From Azospirillum oryzae (GTDB taxonomy: Bacteria > Pseudomonadota > Alphaproteobacteria > Azospirillales > Azospirillaceae), in assembly GCF_900177515.1 (NCBI RefSeq), contig NZ_FXAK01000007.1, positions 1,224,501-1,288,500 on the forward strand: a stretch of DNA of 64,000 nucleotides, read 5' to 3'. The position numbers were made by a program, and so were the translations under genes. Below are positions 63,563 to 64,000 of the stretch, piece by piece. The number at the start of each line of letters is the position of its first letter. The first letter of the stretch is position 1. The notes below the pieces were generated by a model. The model had not been told where the DNA came from. It made no database searches and was given only the letters and a program-made list of their open reading frames with translations.

Positions 63563-64000
63563 TCAGGCCAGCCAGTCTGGCACCGGAAGATTCTGCTCAC
63601 GGAGGAAGTCAGGATTGAAGAGCTTCGATTGGTAACGCTGCCCCCCGTCGCACAGGATGGTCACCACCGTGTGACCCGGACCGAGGTCGCGGGCAACCCG
63701 CATCGCCGCGGCGACGTTGATGCCCGACGAGCCGCCCAGCACCAGACCCTGGTTCTTGATCAGGTCGAAGATGATCGGCAGCGCCTCTTCATCCGGGATC
63801 TGCAGGGCGTCGTCGATCGGCGCCTGTTCCAGGTTGGCGGTGATGCGGCCCTGGCCGATGCCTTCGGTGATGGAGCTGCCTTCCGACTTCAACTCGCCTT
63901 TGGTGTAGTAGCTGAACAGCGCTGCGCCCATCGGGTCGGCCAGCGTGATGCGGATGTTCGGGTTCCGCTCCTTCAGCGCCAGCGCGATGCCGGCCAGCGT
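63563..64000 (-). CDS. cysK: Cysteine synthase A, C-terminal part (5' end outside window)
   Basis: Only the last 145 codons are visible; the start lies beyond base 64000. The reading frame is open to the edge (TLAGIALALKERNP, then ITLADPMGAALFSYYTKGEL). The GSSITEGIGQGRI segment is the conserved SEGIG-like region, and LVLGGSSGINVAAAMRVA matches the GxSSG loop of O-acetylserine sulfhydrylases, followed by VVTILCDGGQRYQSKLFN. The PLP lysine is outside the window. The insertion TKGELKSEGSSI is typical of the longer CysK forms. Separate from the Cds1-like enzyme at 16151-17278. Confidence 0.92.
   Translation of the reverse strand, partial: TLAGIALALKERNPNIRITLADPMGAALFSYYTKGELKSEGSSITEGIGQGRITANLEQAPIDDALQIPDEEALPIIFDLIKNQGLVLGGSSGINVAAAMRVARDLGPGHTVVTILCDGGQRYQSKLFNPDFLREQNLPVPDWLA

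Overview
The window is about 64 kb of uniformly GC-rich, densely packed chromosomal DNA. Codon use and gene order point to an alphaproteobacterium, most likely a Rhodospirillales member close to Azospirillum (inference). Support comes from the order rpsB-tsf-pyrH-frr-uppS-cdsA-dxr-rseP-bamA-ompH-fabZ-lpxA-lpxI-lpxB...gltA-gltX-comEC-lexA-moeA-moaC-trpC-trpD-trpG, the LpxI route to lipid A, GTTC-N7-GTTC LexA boxes, and an ArsC-like protein of the kind reported from nitrogen fixers. I see no integrase, transposase, CRISPR array, rRNA or tRNA gene.

Layout. 1-3.6 kb (minus): a PP2C/SpoIIE phosphatase cut by the window edge, translationally coupled to a periplasmic solute-binding protein, then a compact FtsH paralogue. 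3.8-6.5 kb (plus): an SsuABC/TauABC-like ABC importer ending at a strong terminator. 6.7-15.6 kb: ArsC/Spx-like protein, YciA thioesterase, parE, a nucleotidyltransferase plus partner pair, a SAM-fold protein, a lipoprotein, two hydrolases, a DEAD-box helicase and a stand-alone RAM-domain protein. 15.7-25.3 kb: ModE-like regulator and Cds1-like PLP enzyme, chemoreceptor, hypothetical protein, gmk, yicC, SDR, a degenerate EAL-domain protein and rnd. 25.6-41.9 kb (plus): aspS, then the large translation/envelope cluster. It covers S2, EF-Ts, UMP kinase, ribosome recycling, undecaprenyl-PP and CDP-DAG synthesis, MEP isoprenoid synthesis, the RseP protease, BamA/OmpH outer-membrane assembly, and FabZ/LpxA/LpxI/LpxB lipid A synthesis, followed by gloA. 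41.9-46.4 kb: GlxA-type regulator, rhodanese, small membrane protein, gltA, gltX. 46.6-54.4 kb: comEC facing the block trpG-trpD-trpC-GNAT-moaC-moeA-lexA. 54.5-64 kb: secreted protein, divergent polysaccharide deacetylase, CopZ-like and FmdB-like small proteins, hydrolase, cupin, cobU-cobO-cobQ, two acetyltransferases, sseA, alaX and the 3' end of cysK.

Most genes are housekeeping. The best second-look items are: a 56-bp palindromic element present twice, about 117 bp upstream of both aspS and lexA, with a compensatory arm change; a nucleotidyltransferase/partner gene pair with the architecture of a toxin-antitoxin-like module; the binding-protein/phosphatase pair; the absence of lpxD from its usual place; and a stop-codon-spanning 16-bp tandem duplication at the end of the degenerate EAL gene. 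Functions rest on motif reading and remembered family knowledge; no search was run.
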